Source of the DNA: Bigelowiella natans CCMP2755
Lineage: Eukaryota > Cercozoa > Chlorarachniophyceae
Direction: 5' to 3'
Assembly (NCBI GenBank): GCA_000320545.1
Contig: ADNK01002522.1
Coordinates: 1 to 26,125 of the forward strand
DNA: 26,125 nt
The translations under genes were made by a program, and so were the position numbers. This document shows positions 10,784 to 21,254 of the stretch, piece by piece. Each line of letters opens with the position of its first letter. Position 1 is the first letter of the stretch. The notes beneath the pieces are model-generated. The model was not told where the DNA came from. It saw nothing but the letters and a program-made list of their open reading frames with translations, and did not search any database.

Positions 10784-11598
10784 AGTGTGTGTGTGTTTGT
10801 GTGTGCTTCTCTGTCTGCTTCCTGAGATTGCTATCGTTGCCACTGGTGCCGTCATGGTTGTTTTCCCCTCTTTATTATGACGACGATTTCCTTCATCTAA
10901 GCTACTCCTATGCCATCGATGCAGGGAAGCGTATAGAGCTCTATGAGCAGCAGGAGAGAGTACGGATCCAGGCAATGCCATCATAACGAGGATGATGATG
11001 ATGATGATGACGATGATGATGATGACGACGCAATGATGTACCATTTATTCCCTCCAATCACCTGCCCATTTTCACACTCAGACTCTTGTTTTGAACGGAA
11101 ATCGCAAAGTGTACGCACGTATTCTTACCTGATGATGCTGATGATGTCGTATCATCTGGTACTGCGTGTTGGTGGCTTGCATACATGGACTGTTAGGTGA
11201 GAGAATCTAAGGATAAGCGTTTGAAAGAGATGGCAAAGAGGGCAGCGGCGGCACAGCAGCAGCCTCATAGGGTCAGTAGTATTTTTGAAGTACAGCAGCT
11301 CCGTATTCAACGCATTAAGAGAAAGAGGGGGGAAACAAGGAGGGGCTGACACTATAACGAGGGTCATCGTTCGCGTTCATCATGAAAGCAACCGCACATC
11401 CTCTATGTACAGTAGAAATAGATAAGCTCTTTAACTATTCACGATGAGGAAGAATAAGGGCGGCGTGCATTTGATAGCAGGACAGCTCATCTGACAAGAC
11501 AACTACAACAATAACTACGACGACCCATCATCGTTCTCAGGCTTTGCCGCGCTCTGTTGCTGAGATAGGTGGGTATGAGCGAAATACAACTTTGGCTC

Positions 11599-11636
<38 letters not shown>

Positions 11637-11939
11637 ACTATTTTGCTAACATGGTGTAGTCATATCGTGTGCACGTAGCATGAGTTGCAGCTTCAAAACA
11701 TATTAACATCTATATGTATATGTGTATAAATATATATATGTAATATTATTTACCTCGCTCTATTTTTAATATCACCACATTCAAAGAAAGGCCCATCGAT
11801 TGTTTGTAACTTAATCATCACGCATTTAGTCTTGGTCAAGGCCCCTCCTAGAACGGCAGCGGCGGAGCAGACCCGAGATGACGTCAGTAACATGATGATA
11901 CATTCCGACCAACAAAATAACAGAGATAGTATGAACTAA
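4942..11939 (+). CDS. Coiled-coil protein built from about 34 miniexons
   Basis: The predicted 562-aa protein is a long, charged coiled coil (residues ~35-460), with a hydrophilic N-terminus beginning MEDEDGKDGG and a polar C-terminal tail ending in DSMN. No family is recognised. The start ATG (4942) sits in a good context, with purine at -3 and G at +4. I joined exons at GT/AG borders so that phase is kept throughout; the sum is 1689 nt, ending in TAA. Median exon length is about 45 nt. The longest exon (9220-9380) encodes an acidic, Ser/Thr-rich break in the coiled coil with proline-directed SP/TP sites and an RRRST basic site. The 15-nt exon 7963-7977 is phase-neutral and the least certain. 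Exon coordinates are in the next two entries. Coiled-coil continuity across many junctions supports the model; individual borders may shift by a few bases. Confidence 0.78.
5902..7161. repeat. Intron microsatellites, 5' half of coiled-coil gene
   Basis: Perfect or near-perfect tracts: (TA)n 5902-5940, (TG)n 6150-6175, (TC)n then (TG)n 6642-6691, (TG)n 6883-6918, and compound (CT)n(GT)n 7081-7161. All fall in predicted introns. Confidence 0.9.
7829..9587. repeat. Intron microsatellites, middle of coiled-coil gene
   Basis: Tracts: (GA)n 7829-7871, (CA)n(TA)n 7899-7939, (TTG)n 7999-8032, (CT)n 8331-8361, C-runs and (CTC)n 8455-8521, (GAT)n 8600-8623, (GA)n 9130-9167 and (TA)n 9549-9587. All fall between predicted exons. 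Confidence 0.9.
8403..11939 (+). other. Exons 20-34 of the coiled-coil gene
   Basis: The exons are 8403-8433, 8640-8672, 8831-8866, 9220-9380, 9496-9538, 9728-9771, 9860-9923, 10075-10116, 10373-10420, 10502-10555, 10693-10723, 10925-10959, 11197-11271, 11541-11568 and 11830-11939 (stop TAA 11937-11939). Example segments are ALIAFQTKLLEEKAR, LEELEKDILSQMH and VRESKDKRLKEMAKR. The last exon is read from the acceptor at 11829; the later AG at 11840 would hit an in-frame stop. Confidence 0.72.
10015..11634. repeat. Intron microsatellites, 3' half of coiled-coil gene
   Basis: Tracts: (CTT)n 10015-10062, which ends 12 bases before the acceptor-flanked exon at 10075 and so may act as its polypyrimidine tract; (GAT)n 10147-10169; compound (CT)n(GT)n 10740-10802; (GAT)n 10989-11029; and (GT)n 11600-11634. 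Confidence 0.9.
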
Positions 11940-13270
11940 ATTTCTTCCCTGCGAGTCGTCTGAGAAGAGGGATATTGCGAATGTAGAGGTTTATAGCTTC
12001 CCTTAGTACTACTTTCCGCCATTTTCTTTCTGCGAGTCCTTCGTATATTGGTCGCAGGATGAATGACAGTGCATTGTGAATGTTGCGTTTTTACGAATTA
12101 GTGGCTTCTACGCTCATTGGAAGCTCAAAGCCTACAAGCTGCGAGGTGAAGAAGAAGATGACTCTTTGCATTCTAAACGTGGGGGTGTGGTGGTTTTTGC
12201 CGAGATGGAAATTTGGAGAAGATGAAAAATGCACAGTGCATAGTGACAGTAACATGACGCTTGCACTAGACATGTATCACTCTCATCCTTGCCATTGCAT
12301 AGGTTTCTTGTGCATGAAGAAGGTTATCTATCTGACATGATAGTGGGATCTTACATGGACGATAGAACAAGTATGAATGCTAGCAGTGGGTAGGCGATCT
12401 AGCGATGGCACTATCACCAATCGCAACTCGCAACATTTGCATGTCCAATGGAAACTTCAATCATCATTACATCTGATTTAAACATGAACGTGTGCATCGA
12501 CACAGCACAAATGGTAGCAAATGCCATGCGCGCGTCGATCTAGACATTACGTTGTGCACCTTGAATGTCTGCTGCATTGAGCGTGGCCGCCTGCAACATC
12601 GACGTGCTTGTTGCGCGTCGTGTCGCATCGCAAATTTTCGATTTGTCACAGATTCGCAAATCAAGGACTCTACACACAAGCTAGACAAGGCACTGCAAAT
12701 GATCTTACTGACATGATGTGTGGTGTTCCCGCACTGGCATGGCCTAGCTAGCTAGATGGCATCTGCGTTGTACTCCACACGTACTACTACAGCATGTACA
12801 CCATGTGGTACAATGCTAGCTAGCTAGGGATTACAAGCGCCGGGTGTCGCATGATTGATGCTACAACAGCTCACTGCACATGCTTGCTAGCTTGCATCGC
12901 ATGTGGTCAAAAAGTAATGTGCGTGTTCATGGCAATATGTACACACAGCACACACCGCATGCGCATCATGTGTGCAACATGCACACTACGTGCACTTTTG
13001 CAATGTCGCTCTTGCCATGCACCTCTAGCACTGCTGGGCACAACCACAACACCTTTTCGTGCAGCACTCGCTAGCTCGCTATAACCACGAGCTAGCGCAT
13101 TGCCACCGCCCACAATTAGTGCATCCACATCCATGCAGGAAACGCTCATTTTTCATGCAATGCATGATGAAACCACAACGCAATGATGGCCTTTTACACA
13201 CGTCTAGGTGTGTGCACGTTGTCTGCATCCGTACTTGGATGCAAACAGAGCAGCTGATGCGCTGATGTCA
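11940..13270. other. Convergent intergenic spacer (3' ends of coiled-coil and kinase genes)
   Basis: No gene is recognised. The first ~400 bp are probably the 3' UTR of the coiled-coil gene; an 86-codon ORF at 12080-12340 has no recognisable features. From about 12480 to 13250 the sequence is dense in CTAG, CATG, TGCA and GCGC words, including CCTAGCTAGCTAGATGGC at 12743-12760. That differs by one base from a motif in the spacer at 1620-1637. Confidence 0.7.
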
Positions 13271-13732
13271 CTAGACAAAATGGAGCGCTGGAACTTTTCT
13301 CTTCATTTTTCTGTCCGAAGAGACGGGAGTGCTCTTGCTACATGCGCGGCCATTGCCATTGTTGCTTGGAAGTTCCCCTGCTTTGTTATTTTCGGCATTT
13401 CTCGATAACGGTAACGACGCCGATGCTGATGGGGCTGTCCTGTTTCGCACCGGTTGAACCTTTTGCCTATGAGCTGCTTTCTTCGTTTCAGGGGGTAAAT
13501 CGCTTAGCTCATCGTTCCCGTGGTACTTTAGCTTGTGTTTATCCTCTGTTGGGGAGTCTACCATTAGCCATTCCATTCTCCATAGCTCCGAACATGAAGG
13601 CCGCTTCTCCTTGTCCCTCTTAAGACACACGTGTATGAATTCAAGCATCTGGCTGGAAATTTGTGGAGGAACATACGGCAAATCCTAAATTGGAGAAAAT
13701 AGTAGCAGTAGCGAGATAATTACTCAGGCATA

Positions 13733-13809
<77 letters not shown>

Positions 13810-16654
13810 TAATTTGTGACTTTCCCATAATCCAATATTTATCATCATCATCATCATCATCATCACCACCACCACCAACCACCATCACTACCTGTGACTG
13901 TGCTATGGAGTAGCAAGCTGTGTATGGATTATCGAGTTTCTTCCAGGGATGTGTCGCTGTCAGCATCTCGATGATTGTGCATCCTGTACGATAACAACGG
14001 TAGAGATAGTTGAGACAGCAACAACGACGACGCGACAGGTAATATAGCACGGGTTTCCATAAGGGAGCATAAACATTGATATCGCTAACCCCATAGAGCC
14101 GTCATCATTACCAAAACCATGTCTACCACGAACAACAAGACCTCATGAAGGCGTTTGTTACTTATTGTTGTTGATATTGCTGGTAATAATTAGGCTAATT
14201 GCGTGACAACCAAGACTCCAGATATCGGCCGTGCGCCCGTACCCGTCCTCTAGAATGACCTGAAGCGATATATTGAACAACATACATATGCATCAGCTAC
14301 TATGTGCTGCAACGTGATTACGCTGAATGACCATGGCTTCATAACCGGATCACAATACAATAGATATCGAAAGGAGAATGTTCTCAATTTTTGCTCACGA
14401 CATGGTGGAATATAATACTACATATATTATGAAATCTGTATGTTTTCGGTATCTTCGTTGTCATCAAAGTACCTCGGGTGCCATCCAATACGGTGACCCT
14501 ATTGCTGTCTGCAGCGCATTGTTCTATGTATGGGTGCGAGGTGAGTGAGAGAAGGGAACAATATGATATACATCGCAAATCAATCTGATTTGGTGGAGAA
14601 AAATAATGTGTTATAATATATATATCTACTATTTAATTTACATGTATACACATTATGGTGAAAGGACCTGACAGTCATCTTTGATTTGTTTGGAAACACC
14701 AAAATCGGCAAGCTTGCATACGCCGTCAGTAGTAATCAGCACATTCGCGCACTTGAGGTCTCTACCAAAGCAAAAAATTTATGTGATGTTCTGCGTATGT
14801 GAGTACATATAAGATGAACATATAAGAATGAAGATAATAATCGACACCTGTGGACAACGCCTTTCAGATGAAGATATTCAAGGCCCTGATTGTAGTACAG
14901 CATACATTAAAGATGCATAGAGACAGGAAAGAGAAACGAATAGAAGGAGGAAAAAGTAGAGATATCAGCATATCAAGTATTTGTTGTTCAATTCGTGTGT
15001 GTGTGAAATTTGTGGTCTTAGCTTACCATGAGAATTTGCGTTGTATATCCTCTCGTCACGTTTTCAGGAAGAGCGCCGAATTGGTTAAGTACACGCACCA
15101 AAGATCTAATTGTTTCACGTAGGAGAAGTATCCAACATATATATAATCATGACAGAAGATACTGTGTGATTATATCGTTACTGATGATGATGATGCTGCT
15201 GCTGATGATGATGACGATGACCAATAATACATGTCGATGACAATATCCTCACCCTCCAGATACTTGCTCCATGAAAATGTAAAGCGCTTTCTCAGCCATA
15301 CATATCTCGCATCCTGCAGGTAATCGACACACACGTACACACACACACGTGCACACACGTATTTTCTTCCATATACGTGTCTAGCAAATATCTTGGGGCT
15401 TCTAAAAGAAACTAAGCATTGCCTCTATTGCCTCGGGTTTCGGAAAAAGATCAAGGAATATGACACTACTATTACCAAGAAATTTGACAATGTTCGGATG
15501 ATCTACAAGCTGCATCAGCTGTGAGGGAGGAGGAAGAAGAAGATGATAAAGAAGGAAAAGAAGGAATCGACCGAATAAGTCATAATAACCGGGGAATCGT
15601 AGATAGGACGACACACACGCACACACAAAGACACACATCCTCGATAATCAACGAAGGGAAGGTATAAATGCAATACAGTGTTCTCAAAGATCCAAGAATT
15701 TTGGAACCGATACATAATATATCTACCCTGACTTCTCTGAAGAGAGCTCGTAACGCGGATTTTGACCGGCCGACTCGAAACGGCATCTGCTTGATAGCGA
15801 TATGAGACCCTCTCTGCATATTCATGCCCTACATTTGAAAAGAGGAATAGTCATCAGGATGATCATGTTAAGGAAGAGAAGGGAGAGGCAGGTGGTAAAA
15901 GGAAATATACAAAAAGTTAAGCGATGATGATGATGGTGATGATGGACAAGTGATGACGAATAAGCTAGTAACACTAATACCGTGCACACAACGCCGTATT
16001 GGCCTTGTCCAATAACCTGGAAAAATAAGCTTCTTATCGTATTACAACCGTCACAACCTCCATCACCACCAACACCATCATGACATCAGCAGCCTTCAGC
16101 ATTCAAATCTACCTTTCCTTTCCTCCATTGGAAATCGACGGTTGGAATTTTGAACAGCCGATCTTTGTTCAATGTCTTGAGTGCTGATGAGTGACCGCCG
16201 CACTTAACCTCATACTCCGAGTTTGATACCCTTCTCACTACAACCCCAGTCCTCTTCACTCGTCCATTGCTGTCAGTCACGAATACCTACCGAGAAAGAG
16301 ATAATCGGAATATGTAAAGCTTTGTTTGTTTATTTCTAGGAGTAAATAGGGTCTATTCGGCTTCAATCAAAACACCTATTACTTCTGCCCTGCGACACAA
16401 TAATACGGGTAGCAATCTTCAGTGTATTCAGTCCCGTGAATTCGCATCGCAACATTAGCACAGCACTAACGTACCTCGTCCTTAGGAGCATAATCCTTGT
16501 TTTCTGGAGACCTCAACCCTGCAGGAAGCGACGCATTAGCTGTTCCAGTCTTGATGTGAAGTTCAGCTAGGATGAGAAGGACCAAGGGAGGAGGGGGGGG
16601 GGGAGAGAAGCAGTTTCGTTAATAGTCAATGATACAAACGCAAACAAGGAGGGA

Positions 16655-16694
<40 letters not shown>

Positions 16695-18139
16695 CTCGTT
16701 TTTGTTGTAATGAGAATACAGGGATAAAGGATCGTTGAAATCGGATTGATCATTGTGTGGTAGGTGCTCTCCTTAATGTGGCCCTTCACCTCGTTTGCGA
16801 AGATTAGCGCTGCGCTTCCGCTGGTGTAGCACGGAAAAGGGGACTGACAACTTCAGTGAATCATAGAAGTAATATCATTATTATTGTTATTGTACTATTA
16901 TTATTATATTATTATTATGATTAGAAGAAGAAGAAGAAGAAGAAGAAGAAGAAGAGGAATAAGGAGAAGGAGGAGAAGGAGGAATAGGAGAAAAAAATAA
17001 TAAACTTATAATTCTTCAAGTGTTCAGAAGCATAGTGAAACCAACTTACGTATATTTTATAAGTAAAATGAGCTCGCTTGTATTAGTTCGTCGGAATGTA
17101 AACATCTTTAGCAATAGCAATAGTAGTATTAGTAGTAGTAGTAGTATAGTAGTTGTGGTAGTGGTAGTAGAAGAGAGAAAAAGAGGGCGGAGTAGGAGGA
17201 GGAGAAGGAGGAGAGGGGACGAGATTGGCATTCATTGCGCAACCTGATTAGCCTTGTTTACATCCTTCTCACTTCTCCTTTCTCCTCGCCTCCCTCCCCT
17301 TTTCTTTTCGACGTCGTTAATTTCGCTGGTATCACAGGGGGGTGGGCTGCCATGACTCTCCGTAATCTCTCGCGGTTTACGGTTAGAGTAAATACGTGTA
17401 CCCGCGCTGTTGTTGAAGACAAGATCACCGAGTAAGAAATAGTTCAGTTATTGAGTTTTCATAGTCTATGCAATACCAAAACAGAGCCACTAACTGGCTT
17501 TTAACATTCCACACAAACAGGACAGCCATTGAGGTCGTCATTCAAAAGACTAAGAATCGTCTATCAGTTGCATCAATTGTATCCCACCACAGAATATGTT
17601 TGGAAAGTTTAAACTTGGGAACTATAATCCTGCCGACGTCTCATAAATATACACGCGCACATGCACGCACGTACTTTGATATAGACGGAGATTCCATTTC
17701 TTTCGCGCATGTGTCTTGCAGGTTGTGAATGCTTTCAGAGATGATCTTATTGTTACTAGTACTACTACTACTAATCTCAATGGCGTTTCCTGCTGTTACT
17801 GCTGCTCCTTCTCCATCAGTTCTAATGCTAACATTTATTGAACGACGTTCGGTGCTTTTCTTCTGATCGAGTGCCGCCTCACGTATATCCAGAATTATAG
17901 ATCTTTGAGGAAGGAGATGGAGGGAGAATGTTATGATTGGAAACAGGTGAACAATAAATGTATTGTGTGGGTGGTGAAAATATATTATGTCTTCTTCATA
18001 AAACCAAGCATGCCCCCCACACATTGATCGGGGCTACTACCTAGTTTCAGGCTTCAACGCGCTTATTTGAAGGAATGACAACGACTGACTCACCTGATGA
18101 GACAGTCACGTAAGTAATTCTGAGGAAATTTTGCGTGGA

Positions 18140-18182
<43 letters not shown>

Positions 18183-18241
18183 GAAGGGGGGGGGAGAGAG
18201 GGGGGGAGAGAGGGGGGGAGAGAAGGAAGCTGGCAGCTTGA

Positions 18242-18275
<34 letters not shown>

Positions 18276-20789
18276 GGGATTGATGAGGAGGAGGAGGAGG
18301 AGGAGAAGGATAGCAGCAACAACTAAAGGTAATTGTTCTTGTCCTGCTCAAGTATGCATAGACATCGAAGCATACAACTCCTACCCTACCATCCGTACCA
18401 TAAAAATTTACTGCATCACCTCAAACATCTCACCTTAAAAAGCTCATCATCTGTCCTGCACTTCAATATGCGCTTCGCCGCTTGAGCTGAGTGAAAGCAA
18501 GGAGTTAGGAGGAGGGAAAACAAGATTTCACGAGTAAAGGAGAGAAAAGGACATGTTATATACGGGAAATCATCACTATCAACTAAAGTGAGATCGTGAT
18601 ATCAACGCTTGTTCATAAGAGTAGTATTAACTCGTCGTCATCGTCGTTGTGGTTATTACCAGAAATTCGCTGCCACGCATCCTCCCCATGCTTCCCTTTC
18701 TCCTTCAGGAGGCCCTTATAAAGGAGGAGGAGGGGGAGAGGGAGGAGGGAGGGGCAGCAAATATCAACAGTGTTCAAATTGGTTGTATTTGCATTTATGT
18801 TGGGGTTCCAACGAGTAGAAACAGCTCATAATAATACCTTCGGGGGCCTGATGACCTGTACACCTTCATTGACTATCGACTGTATCCATAGATCGGTCTC
18901 CTGACGACTGCAACATAAACATATAGCTCATCGTTGATTTTTTAGATGATGAAGGGATGAAATTGGCTTTGATTCCTTGACTGTCATCATCGTCATCATT
19001 GTCATCATCATCGTGATCATTCATTCGGTGCTACTACCTCGAAAGGCTAAACCACAGCTCTTGCGATCTACTCTTGACTCCAAAGACGAAGCTCCTGCAT
19101 CGACAAATAGGAGGGGCAAGTCAGGAACGTTGCTTTAGGAACGTTAGATTTATTGGAAAAGACATGATAATGTTGTGCAAGCAATCGATTGCAGAGATAC
19201 TAACTATGAAACAGTCATATGACAAGCATCCTTAATCTGCAAGCCTTTTTAAGAGACAGACAGAAACCATTGATGTTTCAATTTCCGTTACAGAACGACG
19301 AAATTGTTACAAGTCTTAGAATATTCTGTTGATGTTGCTACGAACACATATCGCCTACTACCTGTCCTTCAGTGGCAATGTGAATAGATAAGGGTTTGGA
19401 CGAGAGATGTCATCGTCAAGAGAGAGTGGCAGAGATTCTAAATAGCTTATGCAAAGTCTCCTGAGACGATAAAATAACATATCAGTTAGGAATGATATCA
19501 AGTAACTTTAATTTATGGCTTCTACTACCGGCATCTGACACAGGATCTTACTGGTGAAAAGTAACCGGATGAAGGAATCGGTACGTAATCAGAGGCATGT
19601 TTACTGCAGCAGCTGCGAAAGCCTATGGTTACAAACGAGGGAAGGTTAGTACCGGATCATCTCAATCATTTTCAGTGATGTTGTGGTGATGTAAAAAAAA
19701 CTAATTCGGAAATCGCACAGAGGCGGCAATGATGGCGACGATTGAAAGTGCTGAATTTGACTCCACACACAGAGCACATGTTCGCCTCCTCGAATGATTC
19801 GGTCCTACAAGCAAAAAATATGGAAACTTCAGTGTGAAAATGAAATATTGTGGAGACAAGGAACATTTGAAACGGTACTCATTCTGGGCAAGGTCTAAGA
19901 TCTTGGATCCCAACAAAGGCATCACGCAGATCAACTGAGACTGTAATCCAATGAGGAATTGCTCTTAGTTCAATACTGTGTCTATTCATAGTAATTCCAG
20001 AAGGATTCACCTCATTTTTATCGTTGTATTGAAAGATACATCCCTTCCGAAGCACCCCAAACGATCTCTACATAATGAGAAAACAGGAGACAACAGGAAT
20101 ATGACTAACTTGTGTAAAATGAGGGGGCAAAAGATACTTAAAAATTGGATGATCGACCTTCCAATGCATCCCAGTATAAACAGACATCTCGCCTTTTAGC
20201 CGTACATCCTTGTTCTGTCCCTCAAACTCCAGCGTCTACGTGTGTCGATGGAAGGTGGCGTCGTGAAGGAAGGAGAGGTTCGCAAAAGCTTACCGCTGGA
20301 TTGAGAACGCCAAGGGGGCCCGTTGTTCGAGAAGATGACCTATTCCGAGGGCTCTTTCCACCCCCATTTCTCGATAATTTGCTCCCTAGCCTCATGAGGC
20401 AGCTTTCCCCCTGTCGGTCGGATCCAACTGTGCCGAAGAAGGAAACGGAATCTCTTTTTATTCAGAATGCAGCAAATATTTAAGTCGCGATGTAGAATCA
20501 AAGGTCATTTCCTTCTTCGACTCCTCGAACCTAGTGTGAGAGCTCGACGTAGATCAATATTTGAGCCGACTGTATCCAAGCAGTTGCACTGAGGAGTTGG
20601 CCTGATGTAAGGTGTAAAAGAGGAAACGAACGAATCAGTTGAGTTTGTGCTACGAAATTATCGGCTTATGTTTTGGACTTGTATCCTGTGCCGCCACACA
20701 TCAGCAATTCGACGAGCAACCATAGGGTACGACATTTAAAAAGGGATGACTTACATCCATATTTGTCTGCGTTTTAAGCAATCCACCAT
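13271..20789 (-). CDS. PH (split by FYVE-type finger) - STE/MAP3K-like protein kinase
   Basis: This 30-exon gene encodes a predicted 897-aa protein; the exons sum to 2694 nt with phase closing from ATG (20787-20789) to TAG (13271-13273). Domains in order are: PH strands 1-4 (~residues 92-143), FYVE-type zinc finger (~154-204), PH strands 5-7 and C-terminal helix (~235-272), a low-complexity linker, a small beta-rich Tudor/SH3-like segment (~488-545), the kinase domain (~545-800), and a basic Ser/Pro-rich tail. All catalytic motifs are present: GQGQYG loop, AIK lysine, HRDLKCAN, DFG, and GSPYWMAPE. PH/FYVE modules usually bind phosphoinositides, so membrane or endosome recruitment of a MAP3K-type signalling kinase is inferred. 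The N-terminal exons are supported mainly by phase and domain continuity. The start has only a moderate context, and an additional upstream exon cannot be excluded. It is divergent from ATXN2, 465 bp away. Confidence 0.85.
13565..16016 (-). other. Protein kinase catalytic domain, STE11/MAP3K-like
   Basis: Visible motifs are VIGQGQYGVVCT (glycine loop), AIK lysine K570, helix-C Glu E589 in FREVR, DHPNIVKFLG, FMEQVSGGSL, GLEYLHLKGVVHRDLKCANV (catalytic D666), LADFGVSK (D684), GSPYWMAPE (705-713), DIWSLGCTIIEM and an RPSCSEL subdomain XI. The HRDLKxAN, G[TS]PYWMAPE and SLGCTIIEM wording is typical of STE-group MAP3Ks. All catalytic residues are intact, so activity is expected. Confidence 0.9.
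13735..16985. repeat. Intron microsatellites in 3' half of kinase gene
   Basis: On the plus strand: compound (CA)n(TA)n(GA)n 13735-13809, (CAT)n/(CAC)n 13840-13876, (GAT)/(GCT) mix 15182-15222, (GA)n 16659-16694 and (GAA)n with variants 16922-16985. All are in predicted introns. Confidence 0.9.
16113..16286 (-). other. Small beta-rich (Tudor/SH3-like?) segment before the kinase
   Basis: One 174-nt exon encodes 58 residues with an alternating hydrophobic pattern: KRTGVVVRRVSNSEYEVKCGG, then NKDRLFKI. This looks like a five-strand barrel with a charged turn. The family assignment is uncertain. It abuts the kinase glycine loop directly. Confidence 0.35.
17110..18305. repeat. Intron microsatellites in 5' half of kinase gene
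   Basis: On the plus strand: AGT/GTA-rich then GGA-rich low complexity 17110-17215, (GA)n followed by G-run/GA mix 18141-18235, (GAT)n 18241-18275 and (GGA)n 18285-18305. A further (GGA)-rich patch lies at 18721-18756. Confidence 0.88.
18856..19460 (-). other. PH domain, C-terminal half (strands 5-7 and helix)
   Basis: Three exons encode residues ~204-273. After the finger and an acidic loop come PYLFTLPLKDR, SFVFGVKSRSQELWFSLS and then RQETDLWIQSIVNEG. This is the standard end of a PH domain: the FxF strand, the strand before the helix, and a C-terminal helix with the near-invariant Trp (W263). It completes the half-domain encoded upstream. Confidence 0.68.
19529..19804 (-). other. FYVE-type zinc finger with atypical third ligand pair
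   Basis: Two exons encode residues 144-204. C154/C157 (MCSVC), the phosphoinositide-binding signature NRRHHCRLC with C170/C173, and a final PVRSCVRC with C200/C203 match FYVE order. The canonical fifth and sixth cysteines would be C-x4-C-x2-C after C173. Here C178 is at the right distance, but the next position is H181 (FRSCCSKH). The usual N-terminal WxxD motif is not evident. The exon junction falls within codon 173, so a missed microexon or shifted border could change this. Confidence 0.75.
19879..20235 (-). other. PH domain, N-terminal half (strands 1-4)
   Basis: Three exons encode residues 81-143. KGEMSVYTGMHWKRSFGVLR matches PH strands 1-2, with the typical Trp before the basic Phe/Leu strand. 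GCIFQYNDKNE and LICVMPLLGSKILDL match strands 3-4. The helix that should close the domain is missing here and is found after the zinc finger. Confidence 0.68.
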
Positions 20790-21254
20790 TTGCTTAAGTT
20801 TAAAAATAAATACCAGTGATGTATTGCCGCCATTGCTCCTACACGGCGGTCTTGCAAAGAAAAGACATGTACGAGATGGCGATGCAGGGTTAATTCTCAT
20901 GCTTTTTGCTTATTCTCTTTCGAAAGATGTAAACTTTCTCTTTTGAAACTTGCCGTGAGCTGATTTTTCAAATATACGCTTCTCCCAGAACATCTTTTGA
21001 AAATATAAGAGTCCTTTAATTTATTGCATACGTCAAAATGAATTTGTTGTCGTAGTGTCAATACAAAGACCCTATAAGCTCTTAGTTCAGGGCAGCTGAT
21101 TTGAAAACGCTAAATAGCTTTATCAGAGTGTATACGAGTTTGAGATGCTCGCGTAATAAGATGACGACTTAATTTGAAATCAATATAAGGTTGTCGTCAT
21201 ATAAAAATATCCTAAAATTTATCACAACATCTAGACAACGAGGCATCTGTTAAG
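20790..21254. promoter_or_regulatory. Short divergent promoter region, kinase / ATXN2
   Basis: Only 465 bp separate the two opposite start codons, so a shared bidirectional promoter is likely. The region is moderately AT-rich and free of the microsatellites seen in introns and of the CTAG/CATG words seen in the spacers downstream of gene ends. No defined core element was recognised. Confidence 0.5.

Larger units (their letters stand above)
13271..16820 (-). other. Exons 17-30 of the PH-FYVE kinase gene
   Basis: In transcript order: 16790-16820, 16475-16566, 16113-16286, 15981-16016, 15727-15828, 15476-15518, 15253-15313, 15027-15105, 14848-14885, 14668-14761, 14473-14523, 14211-14259, 13892-13983 and 13271-13684. 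The last eleven encode the kinase domain and tail. Kinase subdomain order runs unbroken across all borders, which makes these the most secure exons of the gene. Confidence 0.85.
17244..20789 (-). other. Exons 1-16 of the PH-FYVE kinase gene
   Basis: In transcript order: 20755-20789, 20531-20601, 20294-20427, 20158-20235, 20011-20067, 19879-19934, 19719-19804, 19529-19622, 19362-19460, 19038-19094, 18856-18907, 18660-18714, 18434-18480, 18094-18119, 17675-17902 and 17244-17406. Phases are consistent at every junction. The intron before 19622 carries a perfect TACTAAC branch-point-like motif (19645-19651 on the complement). The 26-nt exon 18094-18119 is the weakest call. Confidence 0.7.

Noticed and set aside
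12080-12340. 86-codon plus-strand frame downstream of the coiled-coil gene
   Set aside because: It has no motif, no splice partner and lies where a 3' UTR is expected; probably chance.
19529-19584. An intron starting at GTACCG after codon 185 of the kinase gene
   Set aside because: Reading straight through gives the FYVE ending PVRSCVRC and the right phase for the next exon, so no intron is needed there.
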